Positions 8,444 to 18,075 of a stretch of 64,000 nt of DNA are shown here, in pieces. Location of the stretch: the NCBI RefSeq assembly GCF_020026895.1, contig NZ_JAINZW010000001.1:310001-374000 (forward strand). The letters run 5' to 3'. Position 1 is the stretch's first letter. Each line of letters begins with the position of its first letter. Both the position numbers and the translations under genes were made by a program. The notes beneath the pieces are model-generated. The model worked only from the letters and a program-made list of their open reading frames with translations. It searched no databases and was not told where the DNA came from. The stretch comes from Novilysobacter selenitireducens (GTDB lineage: Bacteria > Pseudomonadota > Gammaproteobacteria > Xanthomonadales > Xanthomonadaceae).

Positions 8444-8908
8444 TCAGGCGCCGCCGTCAAAGCCCTGCTGCCGCCACGCCTCGAACACCACCACCGCCAC
8501 CGCGTTGGACAGGTTGAGGCTGCGGTTGCCGGGGCGCATCGGCAGGCGCAGGCGCTGCCCGGTCGGCACCGCATCCAGCACGGCCTCGGGCAGGCCACGG
8601 GTTTCGGGGCCGAACAGCACCGCGTCCCCGGCGGCATAGGTGGGGGTGTCGTAGCGCACCTGCCCACGCGTGCTCAGGGCGAACAACCGCTGCGGTGCGA
8701 TGGCGGCCAGCGCCGCGTCCAGGGTGTCGTGCACCGCGAGGGCGGCGTACTCGTGGTAATCCAGCCCGGCGCGGCGCAACTGCCGGTCCTCCAGCTCGAA
8801 TCCCAATGGCCGCACCAGGTGCAGCCGGGCGCCACTGTTGGCGCACAGGCGGATGACGTTGCCGGTGTTGGGCGGGATCTCGGGCTGGTAGAGGATGACG
8901 TCGATCAT
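8444..8908 (-). CDS. trmL: tRNA (cytidine/uridine-34 2'-O)-methyltransferase
   Basis: TrmL is a minimal SPOUT methyltransferase that uses SAM to methylate the wobble-position ribose in tRNA-Leu isoacceptors. The 154-residue length equals the E. coli enzyme, and the knot motifs are present: PEIPPNTGNVIRLCAN at the N-terminus, LFGPETRGLPE in the middle and the knotted end RLPMRPGNRSLNLSNAVA. The C-terminus is VFEAWRQQGFDGGA. The gene is followed on its 5' side, 33 nt away, by an SDR gene on the same strand, which may be co-transcribed. Confidence 0.94.
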   Translation of the reverse strand: MIDVILYQPEIPPNTGNVIRLCANSGARLHLVRPLGFELEDRQLRRAGLDYHEYAALAVHDTLDAALAAIAPQRLFALSTRGQVRYDTPTYAAGDAVLFGPETRGLPEAVLDAVPTGQRLRLPMRPGNRSLNLSNAVAVVVFEAWRQQGFDGGA

Positions 8909-8941
8909 GCAGAGGGGGCTGGTGTGACGCGGCGCGCGACC

Positions 8942-9652
8942 CTACCAGTCGATCGCCTCGCCGCGGTAGTCGATGAAGCGGCCGCTGTCGGCCAGCGTGG
9001 CGCGCTCGACCTGAGCGAGCAACCCCGTTACCGAATCGACCGGCTCGACCGGCGCATCCTTGCCGCCCATGTCGGTGCGGACCCAACCCGGAGACACGGC
9101 GATCACGGTGATGCCGCGCTCGGCCAGCGCGCGCGCCAGCAGCACCGTGGCCATGTTCAGTGCGGCCTTGGAAATGGCATAGGTCGGCGTATTGAAGCCC
9201 TCCACGCTGGCGATCGAACCCAGGCGCGATGACATGTTCACGACCACCGCACCGTCGGCCAGCACCGGGGCCAGCGCCTGCGTCAGCAGGAACGGGCCGG
9301 CGGCGTTGACGCGCAGGCTGTCCTGCAACTGCGCCGGCTCGACGTGGCCGAAGCGCTCGCCCGAATGCAGCACGCCGCCGTTGTTGACCAGCAGGCCCAG
9401 CCGGCCGTCGGCGCCCAGCACCAGCGGCAGCTCGCGCGCGAGTTCGGCATGCGTCCGGGGTTCGGCCAGGTCCAGCGGCAGCACGTGCAGCCGGCCCGGG
9501 TGCTCACCGGTCAGCGTGTTGAGCGCGGTGGCGCGTCCGGGATGGCGGCAGGTGGCGATGACGTGGTCGCCGGCGGCCAGCAACTGACGGACGAATTCCA
9601 GGCCGAGGCCACGGTTGGCGCCGGTGACCAGGCAGTGGCGGGGCTGGGACAT
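8942..9652 (-). CDS. Short-chain dehydrogenase/reductase
   Basis: The 236-residue cytoplasmic protein has the classical SDR elements: TGANRGLG nucleotide-binding motif (residues ~9-16), a NNGG motif (usually NNAG), MSSRLGS with the catalytic Ser, and YAISKAA with the catalytic Tyr/Lys. The Rossmann second strand (ATCRHPGRA) suggests NADP preference. Substrate is unknown; the closest general type is the carbonyl reductase/C-factor (CsgA) group. The start at 9652 (MSQPRHC) fits the fold, while the in-frame ATG 8 codons upstream adds nothing recognisable. Confidence 0.85.
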   Translation of the reverse strand: MSQPRHCLVTGANRGLGLEFVRQLLAAGDHVIATCRHPGRATALNTLTGEHPGRLHVLPLDLAEPRTHAELARELPLVLGADGRLGLLVNNGGVLHSGERFGHVEPAQLQDSLRVNAAGPFLLTQALAPVLADGAVVVNMSSRLGSIASVEGFNTPTYAISKAALNMATVLLARALAERGITVIAVSPGWVRTDMGGKDAPVEPVDSVTGLLAQVERATLADSGRFIDYRGEAIDW

Positions 9653-10019
9653 GGCCGGGGTCCTTGCGCAACGCAATCGTCGGGCCGTTCAGTCTACGCA
9701 CGCGACGTGGCGCCCCGCGCGAAGGTGCCCGCCGGCGGAGTCGCGCCCTCGGCCCGGGCGCCGCGGCGACGAATGGGCGGGAGCGCGCGCGGCGACCGGG
9801 ACCAGCGGGAGCACGCAGGAACGCTTTGGTACGCGACGCCCGCCGGCGGGAACCGTGCACAGATACGGCAGCCGCCGACACGTGGATGCAGCCGGTCCCG
9901 GACTTGTGGCCCATGTGCACCCCCCGGTGCGGGTGGCTAGGATGGCCGGCGAACCGGCCCGCCCGGGCCACACACCACGCCGGCCAGGCAGGCCGGCCCG
10001 ATCCGCCACAGGAGTGCAC
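9653..10019. other. Divergent intergenic region, no gene seen
   Basis: These 367 bases separate the SDR gene and the M16 protease gene, which are transcribed away from each other, so promoters for both must lie here. I see no RNA gene and no credible ORF. An AGGAG ribosome-binding site stands at about 10010-10014 for the protease. No convincing -35/-10 pair could be assigned. Confidence 0.6.
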
Positions 10020-12905
10020 ATGTCCCACGTTGCCCGGCCCCGCGCCGCCGTCCTCGCCCTCGCCATTGCCGCCGCCACCGGCGCGCTGGCGTTCACCGCC
10101 GCGCCGGCGCATGCACAGCAGGCCGAAGTCGATATCGCCTACGAGGAGTTCACCCTGCCCAACGGGCTGAAGGTGATCGTCCACACCGACCGCAAGGCGC
10201 CGGTCGTCGCGGTCAACCTCTGGTACCACGTGGGCAGCAAGGACGAGCCGCGCGGCCGCACCGGCTTCGCGCACCTGTTCGAACACCTGATGTTCAACGG
10301 CACCGAGAACTACCGTGGGGAGTACTTCACGCCGTTCGAGCTGGTCGGTGCCACCGACATGAACGGCACCACTAACACCGACCGCACCAACTACTTCCAG
10401 AACGTGCCCACCACCGCGCTCGACCTGGCGCTGTGGATGGAGTCCGACCGCATGGGCCACATGCTCGGCGCGATCGACCAGAAGACGCTCGACGAGCAGC
10501 GCGGCGTGGTGCAGAACGAGAAGCGCCAGGGCGAGAACCAGCCCTACGGCCAGGTCTGGACGAAGCTCAACGAGGCGCTGTATCCGGAAGGGCACCCGTA
10601 CCACCACAGCGTGATCGGCTCGATGGCCGACCTCAACGCGGCCTCGCTCGAGGACGTCAAGACCTGGTTCCGCGCCTGGTATGGCCCCAACAATGCCGTG
10701 CTGGTGCTGGCCGGCGACATCGACGTCGCCATCGCCCGGGAGAAGGTCGCGAAGTACTTCGGCCACATCCCGGCCGGCCCGGACATGGCGCAGCCCGCGG
10801 TCGACGTCGCGCAGCGTCCCGCCGACACGCGTGAGGTGATGCAGGACAACGTGCCGCAGGCGCGTATCTACCGCGCCTGGAACGTCGCGCCCACCAATAC
10901 CGTCGACATCGACCGCCTGCACGTGCTGGCACGCGTGCTGGGTGGCAGCGACACCTCGCGCCTCGAGAAGCGGCTGGTCCACGAGGACAAGCTGGTCGAC
11001 AGCGTCAGCGCCGCGGTCAGCGAGTCGCAACTGGGCTCCAACTTCCTCGTGGTGGCCACGGTCAAGGACGGGGTCGATCCGGCCAAGGTCGAGGCGATCG
11101 TCGACGAGGAGCTCGAGAAGCTGCTCGCCGAGGGGCCGACGGCCGAAGAGGTCGCGCAGGCCAAGACCGTGATCCGCGCCGGCTTCATCCGCGGCATCGA
11201 GCGCATCGGCGGGTTCGGCGGCAAGGCCGACGCACTGGCCGCGTGCGAGATCTACGCCGGCGACCCGGGCTGCTTCCGCGCGACGCTCGACAACGTCGCC
11301 GCCGTGACGCCGTCGCAGCTGCAGGCCGCGGGTCGCGAGTGGCTGGGCGATGGCGACCACACGCTGGTCGTGCAGCCTGGTGAACGCACCCCGCTGGCCG
11401 AGGACGAAGCTGTCGACCCGGCGCCGCTCGCACTCCCGGCAGTGGATGCCAAGTACGCCACCACCGAAACGACCGTGGACCGCAGTGCCGGCCCGCCGAT
11501 GCCCGAGGAGTTCCCCGAACTGAAGTTCCCGGAGCTGCAGCGCGCCACGCTCAGCAACGGCACAAAGGTCATCCTGGCCGAACGCGATGCGGTGCCGGTG
11601 GTCCAGATGAGCCTGCTGCTCGATGGCGGCTACAAGGCCGATGCCCTGGGCGGGCACAAGCTGGGCACCTCCAGCTTTGCGATGAGCATGCTCGACGAGG
11701 GCGCGGCGGACTACAGCGCGCTCGAGTTCGCCGGCCGCGCCGAGGCATTGGGCGCGGAGCTGGGTGCGGGCGCCTCGCTGGACGGTGGCAGCGCGTACCT
11801 GTCCGCGCTCAAGGAGCAGCTGGATCCGTCGCTGGCGCTGTTTGCCGACATGCTGCGGCGGCCCACGTTCGCGCAGTCGGAAATCGACCGCGTCAAGGCG
11901 ACCTGGATCGCCGGCATCAAGCAGGAAAAGGCGCGTCCCAATTCCGCCGCGCTGCGCGTGATGCCGCCGCTGCTGTACGGCGAAGGCCATGCCTACGCCA
12001 TGCCGTTCAGCGGTTCGGGCACCGAGGAGTCGATCGCCTCGCTCTCGCGTAATGACCTGCTGGCCTACCACCGCACGTGGGTGCGCCCGGAGAACGCGAC
12101 GCTGGTTGTCGTCGGCGACACCACGCTTGCCGAGATCGTGCCGATGCTGGAAAAGCACCTGGGCGAGTGGAAGGGTGAAGGCGAGCCGGCGAGCACCGGT
12201 GAAGTCGCCGACGTCGAGCGTCCGACGGCGCCGCGCGTGTTCCTGATCGACCAGCCGGGCGCGGTGCAGGCCAACATCTTCGTCGGCCAGCTGGTGCCCT
12301 CGACCATGTCGGATGACGCGACGGAATTCGAGTTCGCCAACACAGTGCTCGGCGGCCAGTTCAGCTCGCGCCTCAACATGAACCTGCGCGAGGACAAGCA
12401 CTGGGCCTACGGCTCCTACAGCTTCGCGCCCGATGCGCTGGGCCAGCGTCCGTGGCTGGCGTTCGCGCCGGTGCAGATCGACAGGACCGCCGAGTCGATG
12501 GCCGAGCTCAAGCGCGAGATCGCCGAGTACGCCGAGGGCACCACGCCGCCGACCGAAGAGGAAGTCGCCAAGGTCCGCGCCAACGAGATCCGCAGCCTGC
12601 CCGGTGCGTATGAAACCGGCAGCGCGGTGCGCGGCACGATCAGCAGCATGGTCCGCTACGACCGTCCGGACGACTACGTGGCGCGCCGCAAGGCGGAGAT
12701 CGAGGCCCTGACGCCGGCGCAGGTGGCGCAGGCCGCCACCACCATCGACCCGGGCGCGTTGACCTGGGTGGTGGTGGGCGACCTCGACCAGATCGAGGTG
12801 CCGGTGCGCTCGCTCGAGCTGGGCACGGTGCAGGTGCTCGACGCCGATGGCCGGCCGGTCGCGGCATCGACGACGGCCAGCACTGACGGCGGCGCCGCGA
12901 AGTAA
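10020..12905 (+). CDS. Periplasmic M16 (pitrilysin-family) zinc metalloprotease, two domains
   Basis: The 961-residue protein has a Sec signal peptide cleaved after AHA (residue 32), so it acts in the periplasm. The first half has the inverted zinc motif HLFEH (H85, E88, H89) with a downstream QNEKRQG segment supplying the third ligand region, hence it is catalytically competent. The second half (from about residue 510, ATLSNGTKVILAE) repeats the fold but has GTSSFAMSMLDEG in place of HxxEH, so it is a non-catalytic M16 domain. Such proteases degrade peptides inside a closed clamshell. The ATG at 10020 has an AGGAG site; a long hypothetical reading upstream was rejected because the signal peptide begins here. 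Confidence 0.92.
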   Translation: MSHVARPRAAVLALAIAAATGALAFTAAPAHAQQAEVDIAYEEFTLPNGLKVIVHTDRKAPVVAVNLWYHVGSKDEPRGRTGFAHLFEHLMFNGTENYRGEYFTPFELVGATDMNGTTNTDRTNYFQNVPTTALDLALWMESDRMGHMLGAIDQKTLDEQRGVVQNEKRQGENQPYGQVWTKLNEALYPEGHPYHHSVIGSMADLNAASLEDVKTWFRAWYGPNNAVLVLAGDIDVAIAREKVAKYFGHIPAGPDMAQPAVDVAQRPADTREVMQDNVPQARIYRAWNVAPTNTVDIDRLHVLARVLGGSDTSRLEKRLVHEDKLVDSVSAAVSESQLGSNFLVVATVKDGVDPAKVEAIVDEELEKLLAEGPTAEEVAQAKTVIRAGFIRGIERIGGFGGKADALAACEIYAGDPGCFRATLDNVAAVTPSQLQAAGREWLGDGDHTLVVQPGERTPLAEDEAVDPAPLALPAVDAKYATTETTVDRSAGPPMPEEFPELKFPELQRATLSNGTKVILAERDAVPVVQMSLLLDGGYKADALGGHKLGTSSFAMSMLDEGAADYSALEFAGRAEALGAELGAGASLDGGSAYLSALKEQLDPSLALFADMLRRPTFAQSEIDRVKATWIAGIKQEKARPNSAALRVMPPLLYGEGHAYAMPFSGSGTEESIASLSRNDLLAYHRTWVRPENATLVVVGDTTLAEIVPMLEKHLGEWKGEGEPASTGEVADVERPTAPRVFLIDQPGAVQANIFVGQLVPSTMSDDATEFEFANTVLGGQFSSRLNMNLREDKHWAYGSYSFAPDALGQRPWLAFAPVQIDRTAESMAELKREIAEYAEGTTPPTEEEVAKVRANEIRSLPGAYETGSAVRGTISSMVRYDRPDDYVARRKAEIEALTPAQVAQAATTIDPGALTWVVVGDLDQIEVPVRSLELGTVQVLDADGRPVAASTTASTDGGAAK

Positions 12906-12913
12906 GGACCGAG

Positions 12914-12945
12914 CCCGCCGGGTGGAAAGCCACCCGGCGGGATTC
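12914..12945 (+). terminator. Hairpin terminator of the M16 protease gene
   Basis: CCCGCCGGGTGG (12914-12925) pairs perfectly with CCACCCGGCGGG (12930-12941) around an AAAG loop, 8 bases after the stop codon. The following sequence ATTCTC is only weakly U-rich, so termination is likely but may be Rho-assisted. Confidence 0.75.
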
Positions 12946-12974
12946 TCGCCCTCAACGCGATGATCCACCCCCGG

Positions 12975-13113
12975 TGTGGGAGCGGCTTCAGCCGCGATCC
13001 GAAAACCCACTCAACGGCATAGAGCGACGCAAGTCGCGACCGCGGTTGCCCGGGGTTTTGTTTCTACCCGAGTACGTCTCCTGCAGACGATCGCGGCTGA
13101 AGCCGCTCCTACA
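12975..13113. repeat. REPIN-like inverted repeat, copy A
   Basis: Two arms about 25 nt long face each other: 12975-12999 (containing GGAGCGGCTTCAGCCGCGAT) and 13089-13113 (containing ATCGCGGCTGAAGCCGCTCC). They are separated by about 90 bases of unrelated sequence. Each arm itself contains the small palindrome GCGGCTTCAGCCGC. The same arms recur at 16921-16999 and 61702-61780, so this is a dispersed family. The central part holds no ORF that looks real. Confidence 0.85.
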
Positions 13114-13222
13114 TTTGATCGGCGCATCGATCCCGCGCCGAGTCACTCCGGATTCACCCTCGTCCGCCCCAAGCCGCCGTCATGCGGCGACAATCCCGCA
13201 TCCCGTTCCGAAGGGCACCGCA

Positions 13223-13618
13223 ATGATCCGACCCCTTGCCATCGCCACCGCCACCGCCACGATGCTGCTCGCCAGCGCCTGCACCTGGGTGCACATGGCC
13301 CCCGGCGCCAGCGCCGTGCGGGTGGTCCCGGCCGGCGGCGCGCCAGCGGGCTGCGAGAAGCGTGGCGAGATCGCGGTGTCGGTCAAGGACAGCGTCGCCT
13401 TCTACGAGCGCAACGAACTGCGCGTGCGCGAGGAGCTGGAAACCCTGGCGCGCAACGAAGGCCCGGGCATGGGCGCGGACACCATTCAGCCCTTGGGGCC
13501 GCCGGTGCAGGGCGAGCAGCGCTTCGCCGGCTACCGCTGCGGGAGCGCCAGCGCACTGCTGACCCCGGTTCGGCCGGCCCCGCGCGAGGGCGCTGAGACC
13601 TTCCCGCTGCAAGGCTGA
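13223..13618 (+). CDS. DUF4156-family lipoprotein
   Basis: The 131-residue product has a lipoprotein signal peptide with the lipobox LASAC and acylated Cys at residue 20. The mature sequence CTWVHMAPGASAVRVV and the paired cysteines (GCEKRGEIAVSV and YRCGSASA) match the DUF4156 family of small envelope lipoproteins of unknown function, in which the two Cys probably form a disulfide. The start at ATG 13223 gives a normal-length signal peptide. It is preceded by the REPIN copy A and followed by oleA after 137 nt, probably as separate transcripts. Confidence 0.8.
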   Translation: MIRPLAIATATATMLLASACTWVHMAPGASAVRVVPAGGAPAGCEKRGEIAVSVKDSVAFYERNELRVREELETLARNEGPGMGADTIQPLGPPVQGEQRFAGYRCGSASALLTPVRPAPREGAETFPLQG

Positions 13619-13755
13619 ACCCGGCGGCCGCCTCGCGCGGCGAACATGCGGCCATCGTCGCCCAACCGGCGGCGGCCTTGCCGTCAACCCCGGCTAATGC
13701 GCCCGGGGCGCCAACGCGGTACCCTTGCGCGTTTTCCGCATTCGGTCCACCGCCC

Positions 13756-14772
13756 ATGCTGTTCCAACACGTCGCCATCGCCGGCCTGGCCCATATCGAC
13801 GCGCCGCGCCGCCTGAGCTCGGACGACATCAACGCGCGGCTCCAGCCGACGCTCGACCGCCTGGGCATCCGCACCGACGTGCTCAAGGACATTGCCGGCA
13901 TCCACGCGCGCCGCCTGTGGGACGGTCCGATGCTGGCCTCCGACGCGGCCACGCTGGCCGCGCGCAAGGCGATGGAGGACGCGGGCATCGATGGATCCAA
14001 GGTCGGCCTGCTGGTCAATACGTCCGTCAGCCGCGACTACCTGGAGCCGTCCACGGCCAGCATCGTCAGCGGCAACCTCGGCCTGACCGAGCACTGCCAG
14101 AACTTCGACGTCGCCAACGCGTGCCTGGCCTTCATCAACGGCATGGACATCGCTGCCCGCATGATCGAGCGCGGCGAGATCGAGTACGCCCTGGTGGTCG
14201 ACGGCGAGACCGCCGACCTGGCCTACGAGAAGACGCTTGAGCGCCTGACCTCGCCGGATGCCACCGAAGAACAGTTCCGCAACGAGCTGGCCACGCTGAC
14301 CCTGGGTTGCGGCGCCGCCGCCATGGTGATGGCGCGCGCCGAGCTGGTGCCGTCCGCGCCGCGCTACCGCGGTGGCGTGACGCGCGCCGCCACCGAGTGG
14401 AACGGCCTGTGCCGCGGCAACCTGGACCGCATGGTCACCGACACCCGCCTGCTGCTGGTCGAGGGCCTGAAGCTGGCGCAGAAGACCTTCGTCGCCGCCA
14501 AGCAGGCGCTGGGCTGGGTGGTGGAGGAGCTGGACGAGTTCGTCATCCACCAGGTCAGCCAGGTCCACACCCAGGCCTTCGTGAAGGCCTTCGGAATCGA
14601 CCCGAAGAAGGTGCTGACGATCTTTGCCGAGCACGGCAACATCGGCCCGGCGTCGGTGCCGATCGTGCTGAGCAAGCTGCGCGAGATGGGACGCCTGAAG
14701 AAGGGCGACCGCGTGGCGCTGCTGGGCATCGGCTCGGGCCTCAACTGCTCGATGGCCGAGGTGGTCTGGTAA
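13756..14772 (+). CDS. oleA: OleA: head-to-head acyl-CoA condensing thiolase (olefin biosynthesis)
   Basis: OleA joins two fatty acyl-CoAs by a non-decarboxylative Claisen condensation to a beta-keto acid, the first step of long-chain olefin hydrocarbon synthesis. The 338-residue sequence is recognisably close to Xanthomonas campestris OleA throughout. The active-site Cys is C123 (FDVANACLAFI) and the second-subunit Glu that enters the partner's active site is E97 (YLEPST); these correspond to Cys143 and Glu117 in the tagged crystal-structure numbering. The His (VIHQVS) and Asn (HGNIGPAS) positions are also intact. Partner genes oleB, oleC and oleD are not adjacent: rpoH converges immediately downstream. 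Confidence 0.92.
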   Translation: MLFQHVAIAGLAHIDAPRRLSSDDINARLQPTLDRLGIRTDVLKDIAGIHARRLWDGPMLASDAATLAARKAMEDAGIDGSKVGLLVNTSVSRDYLEPSTASIVSGNLGLTEHCQNFDVANACLAFINGMDIAARMIERGEIEYALVVDGETADLAYEKTLERLTSPDATEEQFRNELATLTLGCGAAAMVMARAELVPSAPRYRGGVTRAATEWNGLCRGNLDRMVTDTRLLLVEGLKLAQKTFVAAKQALGWVVEELDEFVIHQVSQVHTQAFVKAFGIDPKKVLTIFAEHGNIGPASVPIVLSKLREMGRLKKGDRVALLGIGSGLNCSMAEVVW

Positions 14773-14800
14773 GGCGTTCCACCGCCTGCAGCACGATATG

Positions 14801-14829
14801 AAAAAGGCCCGGGATTCCCGGGCCTTTTT
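14801..14829. terminator. Bidirectional terminator between oleA and rpoH
   Basis: AAAAAGGCCCGGGA (14801-14814) is followed by its complement TCCCGGGCCTTTTT (14816-14829), giving a stable stem with A-tract and T-tract on opposite sides. It serves both convergent genes. Confidence 0.92.
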
Positions 14830-14851
14830 CCTGGGTCGCTGGCGGCTCAAC

Positions 14852-15730
<879 letters not shown>

Positions 15731-15773
15731 GGCGTCGAGTTTAGCAGTGGGTCGGTTCGACTGCTAAGACGCC
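15731..15773 (-). promoter_or_regulatory. Hairpin immediately upstream of the rpoH start codon
   Basis: On the minus strand GGCGTC plus TTAGCAGT (15773-15760) pairs with ACTGCTAA (15748-15741) and GACGCC (15736-15731), giving a 14-bp stem with one 4-base bulge (ACTC) and an 11-base loop. The stem ends at the base next to the ATG (15730-15728). No free Shine-Dalgarno sequence is visible, so the initiation region would be folded. It could be an RNA thermometer or, as DNA, an operator; the pairing is directly visible, the function is inferred. Confidence 0.6.
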
Positions 15774-15912
15774 CGGAAGTTCCGCATTGTTGCATTCATG
15801 GGACGGTGGGCCTCGTCGGAACGCCGTGAATCCTCACGTCCCGTGGGCCGTTCGGCCGGCAGGCTGAGACGCTTGACCTGCCCGGATAGGGGCGGGAAGC
15901 AGGAGGCGAGAC

Positions 15913-16893
15913 GTGGGACGACTGATCGACGGCACGTGGACCCAGCAGGGCTATGACACCGACTCCACCGGCGGCGCATTCAGGCGCGAAACCAGCCGGT
16001 TCCGGCACTGGGTGACGGCGGACGGGGCGCCCGGCCCGACCGGTGAGGGCGGGTTCGAAGCCGAGCCCGGCCGCTACCACCTGTACGTATCCCTGGCCTG
16101 CCCGTGGGCGCACCGGACCCTCATATTCCGACAGCTCAAGGGGCTGGACCGGATGATCGGCCTGTCCGTGGTGCACTGGTTCATGGGCGAGGAGGGCTGG
16201 ACGTTCGCCGAGGCGCCCGGCACCCGGCCCGATCCCATCAACGGCGCGCGCTGCCTGCACGAGGTCTATACCCGTGCCGATCCGCACGCGACGGGCCGGG
16301 TCACGGTGCCGGTGCTGTGGGACATCCGGCGCGGCACCATCGTCAGCAACGAGTCGGCCGACATCATCCGCATGTTCAACAGCGCCTTCGACGGCGTGGG
16401 CGCCGTGCCGGGCGACTACTACCCGCAAGCGCTGCGCGGGGAGATCGACGGCTACAACTCGCGCATCTACGACACGGTCAACAATGGCGTGTACAAGGCT
16501 GGGTTCGCCACCGCGCAGGACAAGTACGAAGCCGCGGAGACGGCCCTGTTCGACACGCTCGACTGGCTGGAGTCGCACCTCGCAAGCCGCCGCTACCTGT
16601 GCGGCGACCGCCTGACCGAAGCCGACTGGCGGCTGTTCACCACGTTGCTGCGCTTCGATCCCGTCTACCACGGCCACTTCAAGTGCAACCTGCGCAAGCT
16701 GGCCGAATACCCGGTGCTGCATGCGTACCTGCGCGACCTCTACCAGCACCCCGGCGTGCGCGACACGGTCGACTTCGATCACATCAAGAACCACTACTAC
16801 CGCAGCCACGACTGGATCAACCCGAGCCGCATCGTCCCGGCCGGACCGGTGCAGGACCTGGAGGCGCCGCATGGGCGCGAGGGTCCGGGATAG
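15913..16893 (+). CDS. yqjG: Glutathionyl-hydroquinone reductase (Xi-class GST)
   Basis: These enzymes reduce glutathionyl-hydroquinones to hydroquinones, using glutathione. The 326-residue protein has the Xi-class signature ACPWAHRT with the catalytic Cys in CPWA (near residue 59), an NESADIIRMFN glutathione-binding segment, and the C-terminal helical domain with YLCGDRLTEADWRLF and FKCNLRKLAEYPVL. It starts at GTG 15913 with AGGAGGCG (15901-15908) as ribosome-binding site. It stands alone between rpoH (divergent) and ung (convergent), with a REPIN at its 3' side. Confidence 0.9.
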   Translation: MGRLIDGTWTQQGYDTDSTGGAFRRETSRFRHWVTADGAPGPTGEGGFEAEPGRYHLYVSLACPWAHRTLIFRQLKGLDRMIGLSVVHWFMGEEGWTFAEAPGTRPDPINGARCLHEVYTRADPHATGRVTVPVLWDIRRGTIVSNESADIIRMFNSAFDGVGAVPGDYYPQALRGEIDGYNSRIYDTVNNGVYKAGFATAQDKYEAAETALFDTLDWLESHLASRRYLCGDRLTEADWRLFTTLLRFDPVYHGHFKCNLRKLAEYPVLHAYLRDLYQHPGVRDTVDFDHIKNHYYRSHDWINPSRIVPAGPVQDLEAPHGREGPG

Positions 16894-16920
16894 GCAAGTC
16901 GCCGATCACGTCCAAGCCCC

Positions 16921-16999
16921 TGTAGGAGCGGCTTCAGCCGCGAACGCGAAGGTGCGGTGCCTGCATAGGGCGGTGTTCGCGGCTGAAGCCGCTCCTACA
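16921..16999. repeat. REPIN-like inverted repeat, copy B
   Basis: This copy has perfect 25-nt arms: 16921-16945 (starting TGTAGGAGCGGCTTCAGCC) and 16975-16999 (ending GGCTGAAGCCGCTCCTACA), with a 29-base centre. It occupies the convergent gap between yqjG and ung, where the long hairpin could also stop transcription from both sides. Confidence 0.9.
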
Positions 17000-17025
17000 A
17001 GAAGCTGCCGACTACCGCGAGCGCG

Positions 17026-17733
17026 TCACTCGACCGCCAAGGCACCCTTCGGCGGCAGCGACCAGTCGATCGGCTTCAGCCCGCGGCGGGCCAGGTAGTC
17101 GTTGGCCTTGGAGAAATGCCCACAGCCCAGGAACCCGCGGTGCGCCGACAGCGGCGACGGGTGCGGGGCCTTCAGCACGCGGTGCCGGCCGGTATCGATC
17201 ACCGCACCCTTCTTCTGCGCGTAGCTGCCCCACAGCAGGAACACCAGGCCTTCGCGCTCGCGGTTGAGCGTGTCCACGACATGGTCGGTGAAGCCCTCCC
17301 AACCGCGTCCCTGGTGGCTGCCGGCCTGGCCGGCCTCCACGGTCAACACGCTGTTGAGCAACAGCACGCCGCGTCGCGCCCAGTCCATCAGGTAGCCGTG
17401 GTCCGGGCGCACGAACCCGGTGTCGCGTTCCAGCTCCTTGTAGATGTTGAGCAGCGACGGCGGCACGTCGACGCCGGGACGCACCGAGAAGCACAGCCCG
17501 TGTGCCTGCCCGGGGCCGTGGTACGGGTCCTGACCCAGCACCACCACTTTCACCGCATCGAACGGCGTGGCCTCGAAGGCGGCGAAGATCTCCGCGCCCG
17601 GCGGGTAGGTGCGCGCGCCGGCGGCCTTGCGCTGGCGCAGGTACGCGGCCAGCGCCTGCATGTCGTCGCGCTGCAGGTAGTCGCCGACGCGGGCCTTCCA
17701 GGAGGGTTCGAGCTGGATGCGGGCGCTGTCCAC
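17026..17733 (-). CDS. ung: Uracil-DNA glycosylase
   Basis: Ung excises uracil from DNA at the first step of base-excision repair. The family-1 motifs are complete: [16 protein letters not shown] with the catalytic Asp/His-binding loop, [12 protein letters not shown] (Asn that reads uracil), and [11 protein letters not shown] (catalytic His in the minor-groove Leu-loop region). The C-terminus IDWSLPP is also typical. I chose the GTG at 17733 (235 residues) because it lies 5 nt beyond the stop of the preceding gene and gives the usual length; a reading from 17784 would overlap that gene. Confidence 0.95.
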   Translation of the reverse strand: MDSARIQLEPSWKARVGDYLQRDDMQALAAYLRQRKAAGARTYPPGAEIFAAFEATPFDAVKVVVLGQDPYHGPGQAHGLCFSVRPGVDVPPSLLNIYKELERDTGFVRPDHGYLMDWARRGVLLLNSVLTVEAGQAGSHQGRGWEGFTDHVVDTLNREREGLVFLLWGSYAQKKGAVIDTGRHRVLKAPHPSPLSAHRGFLGCGHFSKANDYLARRGLKPIDWSLPPKGALAVE

Positions 17734-17738
17734 GCAGC

Positions 17739-18011
17739 TCAGTACCCGGGAAGTCCCCGCAACCGGTCGTACGCGTACGCGCACAGCAGGCCTGCGAACG
17801 CGCCGATCATTCCGTACACGCCGATGCGCTCGAACACGAACAGGCCGATGCCGCCTGCGAGGAGAAACCCGGCCAGCGCGAACAGCCCGTGCCGGCGCTG
17901 CGTGCGGGCCTGGTCTTCCCGGCGCTGCCTCGCCTGCATTTCGGACGCGCGCGCTTTCAGCTCAGGGTCAAGCAGCGCTTGCGCGGCGGTTTCGGCTTGG
18001 GTGCGATCCAT
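17739..18011 (-). CDS. Small two-helix membrane protein, function unknown
   Basis: The 90-residue product has a charged, Ala/Arg/Gln-rich N-terminal half ([14 protein letters not shown]...[15 protein letters not shown]) and two closely spaced hydrophobic segments (about residues 43-58 and 64-80). I recognise no family. The N-terminal half would stay in the cytoplasm by the positive-inside rule. It is the first or middle gene of a tight pair with ung (5-nt gap), and lies 64 nt after the response-regulator gene stop on the same strand. Confidence 0.7.
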   Translation of the reverse strand: MDRTQAETAAQALLDPELKARASEMQARQRREDQARTQRRHGLFALAGFLLAGGIGLFVFERIGVYGMIGAFAGLLCAYAYDRLRGLPGY

Positions 18012-18075
18012 CGATGGGACTCCTTGTCGGTCGGGTTCGTGGCGTGTGCGAGGAGCGTCGCGTGGCGTCCCGCGC

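Noticed and set aside
9504-13010. Minus-strand open frame of about 1170 codons opposite the M16 protease gene
   Set aside because: It is a mirror of the high-GC plus-strand coding sequence; its translation has no domain, while the plus strand has a signal peptide, the HxxEH motif and a ribosome-binding site.
12975-13113. Possible CRISPR repeats or integron sites
   Set aside because: There are only paired inverted arms, not a direct-repeat array, no spacers and no cas genes; the REPIN explanation is sufficient.
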